Part shown: piece by piece, positions 17,642 to 26,808 of the stretch
How positions within the stretch are numbered: the stretch's first letter is position 1
How the letters are laid out: every line of letters begins with the position of its first letter
Assembly (NCBI GenBank): GCA_938029725.1
Contig: CALHGE010000010.1
Coordinates: forward strand, 83,153-147,152
Source of the DNA: an uncultured Flavobacteriaceae bacterium
GTDB taxonomy: Bacteria > Bacteroidota > Bacteroidia > Flavobacteriales > Flavobacteriaceae
DNA length: 64,000 nucleotides
Reading direction: 5' to 3'
The notes under the pieces: model-generated
What the model was told of the DNA's origin: nothing
The model's input: the letters and a program-made list of their open reading frames with translations, nothing else
Database searches by the model: none
Position numbers and translations under genes: made by a program

Positions 17642-17685
17642 TAACCTTAAGATAACATAGCCGGTCGGAAGACTATCGATATTTG
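17642..17685 (+). promoter_or_regulatory. Pho-box-like pair and promoter of the PiT transporter gene
   Basis: TAACCTT at 17642 and TAACATA at 17653 are 11 bp apart. GATATTTG at 17678-17685 begins 25 bp after the second half-site start, the same distance as at the TonB receptor promoter. The leader to ATG 17709 would be about 17 bases. Confidence 0.65.
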
Positions 17686-17708
17686 CGAACTTATAACTAC
17701 CAAAAATT

Positions 17709-20012
17709 ATGGATAATATTTACTTGTTAATCGTTATTGCTTTAGGCGTTTTAGCTGTTGCTGATTTAGTTGTTGGCGTCAGTAATGATGCGGTCAACTT
17801 TCTGAACTCTGCGATTGGCTCAAAGGCCATACCTTTTAAAACCATCATGATTGTAGCCAGTTTGGGTATTATTTGTGGTACCGTATTTTCAAGCGGTCTT
17901 ATGGAAGTTGCCCGAAAGGGAATATTTAACCCTAGTGAATTTTACTTTGATGAAATCATGTTCATTTTTATGGCCGTGATGATTACCGATATCTTACTAC
18001 TAGACTTCTTCAATACCTTAGGAATGCCCACATCAACCACGGTATCTATTGTATTCAACTTGCTTGGAGCAGCCGTTGCTATGGCATTGATAAAAATTGT
18101 AGCAGATAATGGCAACCTTTCAGATGTAGTCAATTATATAAATACAACAAAAGCGACCGAAATTATACTAGGTATTTTGTTGTCAGTAGTCGTAGCTTTT
18201 AGCATTGGAGCCCTTGTGCAATGGATTTCAAGGCTCTTGTTATCTTATAATTTTGAAAAAAAAGCCACTTGGGCAGGAGCATTATTTGGAGGTGTAGCCC
18301 TTTCTGCAATCACCTATTTCATATTGATGAAGGGAATAAAAGGAACACCGTATGCAGGTGAAAGTTTTGACATTATTGGTGGCGTTAAGATTAAAGATTT
18401 TCTAGAAAATCAATGGATGGCCATTGTGACGGCAAACTTTGTGCTCTGGTCTTTCCTATCTTATATTTTAATGAGTTTTGCAAATGTTAACATCTATAAA
18501 CTAATTATCGGAGTTGGCACCTTTGCACTTGCTCTAGCTTTCGCAGGAAACGATTTGGTAAACTTTATTGGTGTTCCGATAGCAGCATGGCAATCTTATT
18601 TGGAATGGGAAAGCTCTGGAATACCGGCAACGGAATTCAGTATGGAGTTTCTCTCTAAAAAAGTACCTACACCTACGCTTCTATTGTTTTTGTCAGGTAT
18701 AATTATGGTAGCGACCTTATGGTTTTCCAAGAAAGCAAGGTATGTTGCGGATACTGAAATCAACCTTTCTCGTGAAGGAGAAGCCAATGAGCGCTTTCAG
18801 CCTAACTTTCTTTCTAGAGGCTTAGTACGAGGGTCTGTTTTAGTTTCAAATTGGTTTAACACCCTACTTCCTAAGTCATTAAAATCAACCATCGATAAGC
18901 AATTTGACAAACCCGTAATCGCTCTTTCTAAAGATAAGGTGCATCAGCTTCCGGCTTTTGATATGGTACGGGCTGCAGTTAACCTAATGGTGGCCGGCAT
19001 ACTTATTTCTATTGCAACATCCTACAAATTACCCTTATCTACTACCTATGTGACTTTTATGGTTGCGATGGGTACTTCACTAGCAGATAGAGCTTGGGGC
19101 GCAGAGAGTGCGGTATATCGTGTAGCTGGCGTGCTTAATGTAATCGGCGGATGGTTTGGAACGGCAATAATTGCTTTTATTGCCGCAGGTACCGTTTTAA
19201 CCATTATTAATTTTGGAAAGGGAGCGGCAATCGCCATATTATTATTTACCGCGGTATTATTACTGGCCAGAAACTATATCGCTTATAACAAAAAAGCGAA
19301 AGAGCAAAAAGCAGAAGACAGTTTAAACCGAGCTGAAAGCAGTTCCATTCAAGGAGTTATTGAAGAAAGTGCTGGTAATATTGCAAATGTTGTAAAGCGC
19401 ACAAATAAACTATACACTAACAGCATCAATGGTCTGGCGGTGCAAGACTTAGCTCAGCTGAAAAAGAATAAAAAAGGTGTAGTAAAACTATCTGATGAAA
19501 TAGACGACCTACGCGACAATATATTTTACTTCATTAAAAACCTTGATGATGCGAGTGTTGGAGCGAGTAACTTTTATATAAATATTCTTGGGTATTTACA
19601 AGATATGGCACAGTCACTAGAGTACATAACCAAGATTAGCCATAAGCACATCAATAATAACCACAAGAAACTTAAATACAACCAGATCAAAGAGCTAAAA
19701 GAGATAGATCAAGAACTTGAAACGATCTTGAATGATACTCAAAAAGCCTTTGACAATAGATCGTTTGAAGAAATAGGAGATGTTTTGAAAAACAAACAAC
19801 GCTTATTTGATATGGTTTCAGATAAAATTCAAACGCAAGTTTCTAGAACAAGAACTGAAGAGTCTAGTCCAAAAAACACGACACTTTACTTCTCTATACT
19901 ATTGGAGACAAAAGACCTTATGACGGCTACTATGAATCTTTTAGAGCAATATCATACAGCACATGATAGCTCTATTACACCTGCCACTATTGAGCAGCCC
20001 AAAGAAGAATAG
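17709..20012 (+). CDS. PiT-family inorganic phosphate transporter fused to a PhoU-like (DUF47) domain
   Basis: The 767-residue inner-membrane protein has two PiT signature repeats, GVSNDAVNFLNSAIGS near residues 23-38 and AFAGNDLVNFIGVP near 277-290, in about 12 helices up to residue 530. The C-terminal part (about 545-745) is soluble and helical, rich in Lys/Glu heptads, and matches DUF47/PhoU-like regulators that are often encoded as a separate gene beside pit. The fusion suggests built-in control of low-affinity phosphate/metal symport. It follows the OprO/P porin and carries its own repeat-pair promoter. Confidence 0.92.
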   Translation: MDNIYLLIVIALGVLAVADLVVGVSNDAVNFLNSAIGSKAIPFKTIMIVASLGIICGTVFSSGLMEVARKGIFNPSEFYFDEIMFIFMAVMITDILLLDFFNTLGMPTSTTVSIVFNLLGAAVAMALIKIVADNGNLSDVVNYINTTKATEIILGILLSVVVAFSIGALVQWISRLLLSYNFEKKATWAGALFGGVALSAITYFILMKGIKGTPYAGESFDIIGGVKIKDFLENQWMAIVTANFVLWSFLSYILMSFANVNIYKLIIGVGTFALALAFAGNDLVNFIGVPIAAWQSYLEWESSGIPATEFSMEFLSKKVPTPTLLLFLSGIIMVATLWFSKKARYVADTEINLSREGEANERFQPNFLSRGLVRGSVLVSNWFNTLLPKSLKSTIDKQFDKPVIALSKDKVHQLPAFDMVRAAVNLMVAGILISIATSYKLPLSTTYVTFMVAMGTSLADRAWGAESAVYRVAGVLNVIGGWFGTAIIAFIAAGTVLTIINFGKGAAIAILLFTAVLLLARNYIAYNKKAKEQKAEDSLNRAESSSIQGVIEESAGNIANVVKRTNKLYTNSINGLAVQDLAQLKKNKKGVVKLSDEIDDLRDNIFYFIKNLDDASVGASNFYINILGYLQDMAQSLEYITKISHKHINNNHKKLKYNQIKELKEIDQELETILNDTQKAFDNRSFEEIGDVLKNKQRLFDMVSDKIQTQVSRTRTEESSPKNTTLYFSILLETKDLMTATMNLLEQYHTAHDSSITPATIEQPKEE

Positions 20013-20036
20013 TATTTCTTCATAATCAAGAATTAT

Positions 20037-20085
20037 AAGTACCTTAGACCTAGTAAAAATAAACTATGATGAGGTACTTTTTTTT
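20037..20085 (+). promoter_or_regulatory. Terminator-like hairpin spanning the start codon of the next gene
   Basis: AAGTACCT at 20037-20044 is perfectly complementary to AGGTACTT at 20072-20079, and T8 follows at 20078-20085. The 27-base loop contains the tandem ATG codons at 20066 and 20069. It could end pit transcription while hiding the start codon of the next gene. The long loop makes it a weaker terminator than the others in the window. Confidence 0.45.
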
Positions 20086-20785
20086 ATGCTTAGCAATTCT
20101 GATTTCTTTGGCTTCTTCTGCTCAAGAACTGACAGGTACGCAGCTTCTTGAAAAGGCAATTAAGTATCACGATTCGGAAAAATCTTGGGACTCATTTAGA
20201 GGAAATTTAGGGGTCACTATGAACACCCCTGATGGCAAAGAACGCATAAGCGACCTTGTTATAAATCTTCCTCAAGAGTACTTTGAGTTGCGCTCATCAA
20301 AGGATGGCGCCAAGCTAAAGCAGACTTTAAGCAAAGGAGAATGTGAGCTCAAACTCAACGGAAGCACCACCATATCTGAAGAAGATCTAAAAACACACCG
20401 TCTTAGCTGTGAGCGCGCAAATATGTATAAAAATTATTATACATACCTCTATGGATTACCCATGAAATTAAAAGACCCAGGTACGCTAATAGACCCTAAA
20501 ACTCAGAAGAAAACTTTCAAAGGCAAAACATACCTTGTTTTAAAAGTCACTTATGAAAAAGAAGTGGGCGAAGATATTTGGTATTTTTATTTTGACCCAA
20601 AAACCTTCGCCATGGAGGTGTATCAATTCTTTCATGATGAATCGAAAAATGATGGAGAATATATTCTCTTATCGGAAGAAGTAGAAGTGTCAGGCATCAA
20701 AATGCCAAAAAATCGCGCTTGGTATTACAATAAAGGTGATACCTATCTGGGTACTGATATTTTGACCAAAGCATTATCACTCTAG
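20066..20785 (+). CDS. Secreted DUF6503-like protein
   Basis: This 239-residue protein has a signal peptide cut near residue 19 (LASSAQE) and a mature part with the pattern AIKYHDSEKSWDSFRGNLGV, typical of a Bacteroidota family of LolA-like beta proteins now called DUF6503. Two Cys residues (in KGECELK and RLSCER) may pair in the periplasm. The function is unknown. It begins inside a terminator-like hairpin, so its expression may be separable from pit. The start could equally be the second ATG, at 20069. Confidence 0.7.
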   Translation: MMRYFFLCLAILISLASSAQELTGTQLLEKAIKYHDSEKSWDSFRGNLGVTMNTPDGKERISDLVINLPQEYFELRSSKDGAKLKQTLSKGECELKLNGSTTISEEDLKTHRLSCERANMYKNYYTYLYGLPMKLKDPGTLIDPKTQKKTFKGKTYLVLKVTYEKEVGEDIWYFYFDPKTFAMEVYQFFHDESKNDGEYILLSEEVEVSGIKMPKNRAWYYNKGDTYLGTDILTKALSL

Positions 20786-20913
20786 AAACTAAAAAATATA
20801 TATTTCTACTTCTGGCGAATGAAGTAGTATCAGTTGGAAGCTTTCCGTTCATCGAAAAATTTATACCTATTTATTAAATAGTACGTTATGAGAGCTAACA
20901 AAATGCCTCTAAT

Positions 20914-21867
20914 ATGCGTTCTTTTATATATCTAATACCCTTCGCAGTTGCTATTTTATTATTAAATTCTTGTAGTAAAGAAACCGCATTTTTATCTGAA
21001 GAAGAACAACAAGAACAGGAGCAATTCAACCTATCTGCTCGGTCGTCAGCAAAGCAATTATATGAAGACTATTATGTAGTCTCAAAAAGCAGCTCAGCAG
21101 AGATTGCATGGTCTGGCAATGAAGCTTCATGCGATTCTGGCGACATACCGAAAGCTACTATGGATAAGGTTTTTATGCGTCTTTCATATTTTAGAAAAGC
21201 TGTCGGTTTACATAACATTATTTCAGAAAACGAAACCAAAAGCGAAAAAGCGCAGGATGCTGCTCTAATGATGAAATCTAATGGAACTTTAGATCATTTT
21301 CCCCCTATTAGTTGGTCGTGTTACTCTGAAGCAGGCAAAGAAGCTGCCGGAAACTCACTGCTTACACAGGTTAAAAATGCTGAAGCCATTGACTCCTATA
21401 TTAGAGATCAAGGAAGCGCTAACGGCCCGGTCGGACATAGAAGATGGCTCCTTTGGCCTAAACTACAAGAAATTGGCGTGGGCAATACTGATACTACCAA
21501 TGCTATTTGGGTATTAGGGAATGCCGGTACACCTCCTGCTGATACGCCTGAATTCATTTCATGGCCTCCAAAAGGGTACACGCCAAAGCAGTTAACCTAT
21601 CAGAGATGGTCATTTTCAATAGCGGGAGCAGATTTTACCAATGCTTCGATTGCTATGAAAGATGAAAATGATCAAGAAATTACAGTAGTAATAGAAGAAC
21701 TAGATATTCAATTCGGAGACCGAACTATTGTTTGGGCACCTTCAATAAATACAAATGATTTAACCAAAGACACTTCATATACTATTAGCATAAATGATGT
21801 TGGTTTTGATGGTCAAATAAAAGATTATGAGTATGAGGTAACGCTATTTGATGTGAATCAAGACTAA
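20914..21867 (+). CDS. CAP (SCP/PR-1-like) domain lipoprotein
   Basis: The 317-residue protein has a lipobox Cys at residue 20 (LLNSC) and a CAP-superfamily core at about 90-205. Recognisable elements are an early helix with KAVGLHNIISENE, a second with AAGNSLL, and VGHRRWLLWPKLQEIGVG. A beta-sandwich-like tail follows to residue 317. CAP proteins bind sterols, lipids or matrix components and a few are proteases; none of that can be assigned here. It is a single gene in a plain context. Confidence 0.8.
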   Translation: MRSFIYLIPFAVAILLLNSCSKETAFLSEEEQQEQEQFNLSARSSAKQLYEDYYVVSKSSSAEIAWSGNEASCDSGDIPKATMDKVFMRLSYFRKAVGLHNIISENETKSEKAQDAALMMKSNGTLDHFPPISWSCYSEAGKEAAGNSLLTQVKNAEAIDSYIRDQGSANGPVGHRRWLLWPKLQEIGVGNTDTTNAIWVLGNAGTPPADTPEFISWPPKGYTPKQLTYQRWSFSIAGADFTNASIAMKDENDQEITVVIEELDIQFGDRTIVWAPSINTNDLTKDTSYTISINDVGFDGQIKDYEYEVTLFDVNQD

Positions 21868-21993
21868 TATATTCATACAGCGAAAATTCACTTACCGAGT
21901 AAATAATTCTATTCAACGACCTTGCTAATTTTAGGCTATTTCAAATCCTGCTTTTAAACGTGCAATAGTATATTGCCTAGCTTAAAGGTGAAC

Positions 21994-22095
21994 ATGAGCA
22001 CAACGACCAAAAGAAATAGCATAACTACCCTTGAAATCGGAAGGTTTGACTACTATTCGAACATGGGTTTTGCTGATGCTAAAGAGGGTGTTTAG
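21994..22095 (+). CDS. Possible 33-residue peptide in the gap after the CAP gene
   Basis: A short frame starts with ATG after an AAAGGTG stretch and ends just before the convergent gene. The product (starting MSTTTKRNS and ending KEGV) has no membrane segment or signal and no known relative that I recognise. It may be chance or the end of a decayed gene. The rest of 21868-22105 shows nothing else. Confidence 0.15.
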   Translation: MSTTTKRNSITTLEIGRFDYYSNMGFADAKEGV

Positions 22096-22105
22096 AAGAT
22101 CAAGC

Positions 22106-23575
22106 TTAGTGCTTTATTTGGCCGACTAATTTCAAGGTGATCCGATATAGATTCTCCTTTTCCATTTTAGACTTCAACCAGGCATAAAAACTCATTACAA
22201 AAATATCTTCTTGTTCCTTTCCCAACCATTCAAATGAGTTCTCAACTTCAGCCTTAAACTCTTCCTTTACAACCTGTTCGGGGTTTTCATAATAACGACT
22301 TATCAATTTTACAAAAGTTAAAACCCGTTTTTCACCCCTATCTTGAAGTTGTTTTGAGAATTTGCGTTTAAACTGCTGCAAACGCACAAGCACGAGATCT
22401 AGTCTATCCAATTCCGTAAGCAGAAGAATTTCAATAAGGTTCTTTTTTACTACCCAAACCCATCCCATTTTTTTCTCATACCAAGTATCGCTGTGGCGAA
22501 GTTTTTTAATGATTTGATACGCTTCCGAAAATTCACCTTGTTGAAAAAGACACATGGCTATGAGCAGTTGCACATCCAAAGAAGTTTCTTTAAAATCTGT
22601 CAGCAATTCAATTGCCTCTTTAGGTCGGCCTGTATAGTTATAATTCAGCGCCTTCATTGTAGCTAATCTTTCGGCAAATCTCTTGTAATACGATTTATTA
22701 TCTTTCTCCATTTCAACTTGCAACTCCTTTGTAAACTTCATTGACGCCGCGAATTTTTTATTTCTGAACTGGGTAACTGCCAATAAATTAAGAATACTTA
22801 AATGGTAATACCGATGCTTATCTTTAAGGTTGCTTTTTTGGCCAACAAGGTCATACATCTCAAACATAAACGGAGCAATAGAATAGTAATCGCTTTGTAA
22901 TTTCGCTCCAGCTGCCGTTAACTCCATCAATTGAAATAGCGACTTATAGGTAAGGGTTTCATTTACTTCAATATGGAATTCTGCAAATGTATTTTGAACA
23001 ATAGCTGCTATCGAGGTATGCGCGCTATCTTTTAATCTTGATTTTATAACTGCATAAGCTCTATTCAATTGAAAATCTTGCTGAAACAACTTCATGTTCG
23101 TTTCAGAAGTATGAATGATTTCTTCAAGCTTCCAAGTCGCATTCAAGTGCGCGTATTGAATCTTGGTATGATAAATTTCATTTAGAATAGAATATAAATC
23201 TAGAGGAATTGCCATTTCTTCGGCATTTTTCAAGATCTTAAAAGCAAGCTTGTATAGCTTTTTTTCAAAGAAAATACGACTTGCTAAAATCAACTTAAGT
23301 ATGGTCAATTCTTCAGATGTCTCCCCAGCAAAACTTTTGCTGCCAACAAAATCAATCAAACTATCTTGGAGCCTTTTACAAAGGGCATGAAAAGAATTTC
23401 GCGCTGGTTTTCCATACAGTTGTATATCCAAATCCGTGTTCTTTCCCGAATCAATGAGCTTGAAAAGCTTTTCGTTTTTAGTATCCGTTCTACGGTTCCT
23501 TCGCCTTAGTTGAAGTAAAAACTCTTGCTTCTCATCCTTAGTTAAAGTGCCTAAAATAGCAGTTATTCCTGTCAT
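22106..23575 (-). CDS. Large helical-repeat protein of unknown function
   Basis: The 489-residue product has no signal peptide and is almost entirely helical, with TPR-like pairs (for example LYKLAFKILKNAEEMAI around 130-150, and GRPKEAIELLTDF and GEFSEAYQIIKKL in the second half). The N-terminus (TKDEKQEFLLQLRRRNRR) is basic and could be a short DNA- or RNA-contacting helix. It is probably a cytoplasmic scaffold. I recognise no named family. It is convergent with the CAP gene and divergent from the YiaA-like gene. Confidence 0.6.
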   Translation of the reverse strand: MTGITAILGTLTKDEKQEFLLQLRRRNRRTDTKNEKLFKLIDSGKNTDLDIQLYGKPARNSFHALCKRLQDSLIDFVGSKSFAGETSEELTILKLILASRIFFEKKLYKLAFKILKNAEEMAIPLDLYSILNEIYHTKIQYAHLNATWKLEEIIHTSETNMKLFQQDFQLNRAYAVIKSRLKDSAHTSIAAIVQNTFAEFHIEVNETLTYKSLFQLMELTAAGAKLQSDYYSIAPFMFEMYDLVGQKSNLKDKHRYYHLSILNLLAVTQFRNKKFAASMKFTKELQVEMEKDNKSYYKRFAERLATMKALNYNYTGRPKEAIELLTDFKETSLDVQLLIAMCLFQQGEFSEAYQIIKKLRHSDTWYEKKMGWVWVVKKNLIEILLLTELDRLDLVLVRLQQFKRKFSKQLQDRGEKRVLTFVKLISRYYENPEQVVKEEFKAEVENSFEWLGKEQEDIFVMSFYAWLKSKMEKENLYRITLKLVGQIKH

Positions 23576-23735
23576 TAAAACATAAGTTATTACAGTCTAT
23601 ATCTCAATAAATATAGGTCTTATAATGTTTCTAATACTTATTTAATCATAAGTTTAATTATAAATTCGTGTTTCACGCATTCGTATTCACCCTCATCTTT
23701 GCCTTAAATAATAGAATTATATAAATCAAATACTT

Positions 23736-24191
23736 ATGAAAAATTCAGTTTTTAATGAAAATTCAGAAATTAAAAAAATTGAAGAATTTAGTGGTAGACC
23801 TACCTCCGCATTCGTATCCGCATCTTGGATGGCAGTTTTAATCGGAATGGTGTCTTATTGTATTGGCCTCTGGAATGCGCATATGCAATTGAATGAAAAG
23901 GGATACTACTTTACCATTCTTCTCTTCGGACTCTTCTCTGTGGTCTCTGTACAGAAAAGCGTTCGAGATAGACAAGAAGGCATTCAAGTAAGTGACGCGT
24001 ACTATGGTATTAGCTGGTTTACGACCATAGCTTCCATTAGCCTTTTGGTAATAGGATTATGGAACGCAGATCTTGAACTCAGTGAAAAAGGCTTTTACGC
24101 AATGTCATTTCTCTTAAGCTTATTTGCAGCAATTGCAGTTCAGAAAAATACGAGAGACATTCAGTTTTTAGATTCGTTAGAAGACCAATAA
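23736..24191 (+). CDS. yiaA: YiaA/YiaB-family inner membrane protein
   Basis: The 151-residue protein carries two copies of the YiaAB two-helix unit. Each ends in GLWNA followed by an L-E/N-EKG(F/Y)Y motif (about residues 45-60 and 108-123) and a QK-x-x-RD cytoplasmic turn. Four membrane helices result. The family is widespread but its role is unknown. The upstream gap holds a near-consensus minus-7 element CATCTTTG (23694-23701), which could be its promoter. Confidence 0.88.
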   Translation: MKNSVFNENSEIKKIEEFSGRPTSAFVSASWMAVLIGMVSYCIGLWNAHMQLNEKGYYFTILLFGLFSVVSVQKSVRDRQEGIQVSDAYYGISWFTTIASISLLVIGLWNADLELSEKGFYAMSFLLSLFAAIAVQKNTRDIQFLDSLEDQ

Positions 24192-24311
24192 AATATAACT
24201 ACTATAACAAGCCTGTTCATTAAATTGAATAGGTTTGTTCAATTTAATCGCTACGAAAACAGAGCAGGCAATTACACTCTTAAATATCCGTTATCTAATA
24301 CATATTTTGGT

Positions 24312-25604
24312 ATGAACTCAAAACTTGAAACACAACTTGCCGAACTTTTAGAGGCCAATATAATCAGCGCTGATATCGTCCAAAAAATTACGCTTTTTTA
24401 TCATACGAAAGAAGAAGACAAACCCAATCGTCTCTTTGTCATTTTCGGAATATTAGGCGCTTTACTTACTGGTCTAGGCCTCATTCTTATCATTGCACAC
24501 AATTGGGATGACATGCCGCGAAGCACAAAGACGGTTCTTGCATTCTTTCCATTAATACTAGGGCAAATAGCTTGTGCTTACAGTCATATTAAAAAGAAAA
24601 GCACAGCTTGGGTCGAATCTTCGGCCACCTTTTTAATACTGGCGGTTGGAGCAGCAATTTCATTGGTTAGTCAGATTTATAATATTCCAGGTAATTTGAG
24701 TAATTTCTTATTCGTTTGGATTGCTATAACAGCGCCTTTGATGTATCTATTAGGCTCAAAAGTAGCCCTTGTCATTCACCTTATTCTTTCTACATGGTAT
24801 GCCTCTTATTTAGGATATTCTTATAAAGGCCCAATTCCTTGGTGGTATCTACTTCAGTTTGCATGGGCAATTCCATTTTACATCACACTACTAAAAAAGC
24901 AGCCCAAAAGTAATATGACAGGGGTACTTAATTGGTTGATACCTTTAAGTGCTGCCATTGCAATAGGAACTTTTACAAATGGAGACACGCTCGTGTGTAT
25001 GATGTACTTAGGGTTCTTTGGGTTCCTTTATAACATTGGTCAGGTCTCCGTATTCAAAAAGCAAAAGCTTAGAAGAAACGGGCCTGCAATTATCGGCTCA
25101 TTAGGAAGTAGCTTTCTGTTGACTATACTAAGTTTTGAATGGTTTTGGAAAGATGCGCCTCTAGAATCTTACCCCCTTGCAGAATTACTAATGACCGTGG
25201 CGCTTTTTCTTGCAGGAGCTGCCGTCTTAATCTATTTGTATTTAAAAAAACAAATCAAAAGTTTCAACCTATTTCAATATGCCTTTATCATTATTGGCGC
25301 ACTATACCTAACTAAGAGCTTTGGCTACGTTCACGGAATCATTCTGACCAATATTTTGGTGGCCACCTTAGGGCTTTTTGCCATTCGGATCGGTATTAAC
25401 AAGAATAGCTATGGCATCTTAAACTATGGCTTATTGCTTATTACAGTATTGATAATTTGTCGATTTTTCGACACAAATCTTGATTTTGTCTTTCGGGGAA
25501 TACTATTTATTGCTGTGGGAGCCGGATTCTTTTTCACCAACTATCTTTTACTGAAAAAACAAGGCAAAAATGCTATAAATTCAAACACAAAAAGTCATGA
25601 GTAA
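24312..25604 (+). CDS. DUF2157 multi-helix membrane protein
   Basis: A 430-residue protein with the DUF2157 N-terminal helix (LLEANIISADIVQKI, residues about 9-25) and around 12 membrane helices; the NWDDMPRSTKTVL segment near residue 65 is typical of the family. I choose ATG 24312 because the upstream 29 codons, which start at a TTG, lack similarity. The gene overlaps the GDYXXLXY gene by 8 bp, a pairing common for these two families, so the two probably act together at the inner membrane. The biochemical role is not known. Confidence 0.85.
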   Translation: MNSKLETQLAELLEANIISADIVQKITLFYHTKEEDKPNRLFVIFGILGALLTGLGLILIIAHNWDDMPRSTKTVLAFFPLILGQIACAYSHIKKKSTAWVESSATFLILAVGAAISLVSQIYNIPGNLSNFLFVWIAITAPLMYLLGSKVALVIHLILSTWYASYLGYSYKGPIPWWYLLQFAWAIPFYITLLKKQPKSNMTGVLNWLIPLSAAIAIGTFTNGDTLVCMMYLGFFGFLYNIGQVSVFKKQKLRRNGPAIIGSLGSSFLLTILSFEWFWKDAPLESYPLAELLMTVALFLAGAAVLIYLYLKKQIKSFNLFQYAFIIIGALYLTKSFGYVHGIILTNILVATLGLFAIRIGINKNSYGILNYGLLLITVLIICRFFDTNLDFVFRGILFIAVGAGFFFTNYLLLKKQGKNAINSNTKSHE

Positions 25605-26163
25605 ATTCATATATAGTACCCTACTATTCCTTTTGTTTGCGGTTCAGTTGTTTGTACCTGCACAAATGGTGTACCAACAAGAAGATGCCCTTGATACAGG
25701 CACGCCATACAAGTTTAAAACCCAGCCGCTTGACCCAAGTGATCCATTTCGCGGCAAATTCATTGTTTTGAATTATGAAATAGATTCCTTTGAAACAGAA
25801 GAGAATTGGGACCTTTACAATGGGCCTATTTATGTGTACTTAAAAACCGATACTGAAGGTTTTGCAGCAGTAAAAACAGTGCGTAAAACCAAAATAAACA
25901 CTTCAGACGATTACATCATAGTGGAGAGCAAACACAACTATGGCAAAACCATTAATTTTGACCTCCCTTTTAATCGTTTCTATATGAATGAAAACAAGGC
26001 ATATGACGCTGAGATATCTGTGCGAAAAGCACAAATTGACACCACAAAAATCTGCTATGGATTAGTCTTTGTTAAAGATGGTGCTGCTGTTTTGGAGAAT
26101 GTATTTATTGATGACTTACCCATTCAAGAATTCGTTAAAGAATATCAACAAAAAATGGAGTAA
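25597..26163 (+). CDS. GDYXXLXY-family membrane-anchored protein
   Basis: The 188-residue product has one N-terminal helix (about 5-22) and the family motif at about residues 51-60, here FRGKFIVLNYEI where the usual form is RGDYxxLxY. The Asp is replaced by Lys in this copy. It follows the DUF2157 gene with an 8-bp overlap. The function is unknown; the co-occurrence with DUF2157 is the main clue. Confidence 0.82.
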   Translation: MSKFIYSTLLFLLFAVQLFVPAQMVYQQEDALDTGTPYKFKTQPLDPSDPFRGKFIVLNYEIDSFETEENWDLYNGPIYVYLKTDTEGFAAVKTVRKTKINTSDDYIIVESKHNYGKTINFDLPFNRFYMNENKAYDAEISVRKAQIDTTKICYGLVFVKDGAAVLENVFIDDLPIQEFVKEYQQKME

Positions 26164-26184
26164 TGCTCCTATGAAAAATGAACC

Positions 26185-26769
26185 TTATCGATAAAAGTTC
26201 ATTTCATCCATATATTTCCATACGGCATCGGGCAACAAGGTTCTAATATTCTTACCAGCTGCGTGATTTTTACGAATAAAAGTGGATGAAACTTCCATAA
26301 TAGGCGCGCTTACGAAATGTATCTTTGGGTGGTCTTTGAATTGATGCTCCATAACTCCAGCTGAAATTCTGGGGTACACATAGAGCTCGTAGTTCTCTAA
26401 AATGGTTTCATAGTTCTTCCATTTGTGAAAACTCTTCAAATTATCCTCTCCCATAATCAGGCAAAAATTAGCATCCTGGCCCTGCGTTTCATCTAAATGC
26501 ACTAGAGTATGTATCGTATAGTTAGGCTGAGGCAAATCAAATTCTATTTTGCTTGGTTTTAGCTTTTGATAGTCTTCCGTAGCTTCCAAAACCATTTGAT
26601 AACGGTGGTGATTATCAAGTAAAGTTTTCTTTGTTTTAAAAGGACTCTGAGGAGTGACCACAAACCAAACCTCATCTAAATCAGAGAATTCCACCATATG
26701 ATTAGCGATAACCATATGCCCAATGTGAATAGGGTTAAATGTTCCGAAGTATAAGCCTATTTTTTTCAT
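26185..26769 (-). CDS. nadD: Nicotinate-nucleotide adenylyltransferase
   Basis: NadD makes nicotinate adenine dinucleotide from NaMN and ATP in NAD biosynthesis. The 195-residue product has the nucleotidyltransferase motif GTFNPIHIGH near residues 7-16 and the C-terminal SSTFIRK signature (about 162-168). The ATG at 26769 begins MKKIGLYFG, as is typical; seven upstream codons are not used. It is the last gene of the minus-strand yicC-gmk-nadD cluster. Confidence 0.96.
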   Translation of the reverse strand: MKKIGLYFGTFNPIHIGHMVIANHMVEFSDLDEVWFVVTPQSPFKTKKTLLDNHHRYQMVLEATEDYQKLKPSKIEFDLPQPNYTIHTLVHLDETQGQDANFCLIMGEDNLKSFHKWKNYETILENYELYVYPRISAGVMEHQFKDHPKIHFVSAPIMEVSSTFIRKNHAAGKNIRTLLPDAVWKYMDEMNFYR

Positions 26770-26808
26770 TGGTAGGAATTTTATTGTCATTCCTGCGAAG
26801 GCAGCAAA

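Noticed and set aside
24225..24311. 29-codon extension of the DUF2157 gene from a TTG
   Set aside because: It has no similarity to the family; the DUF2157 helix starts right after ATG 24312.
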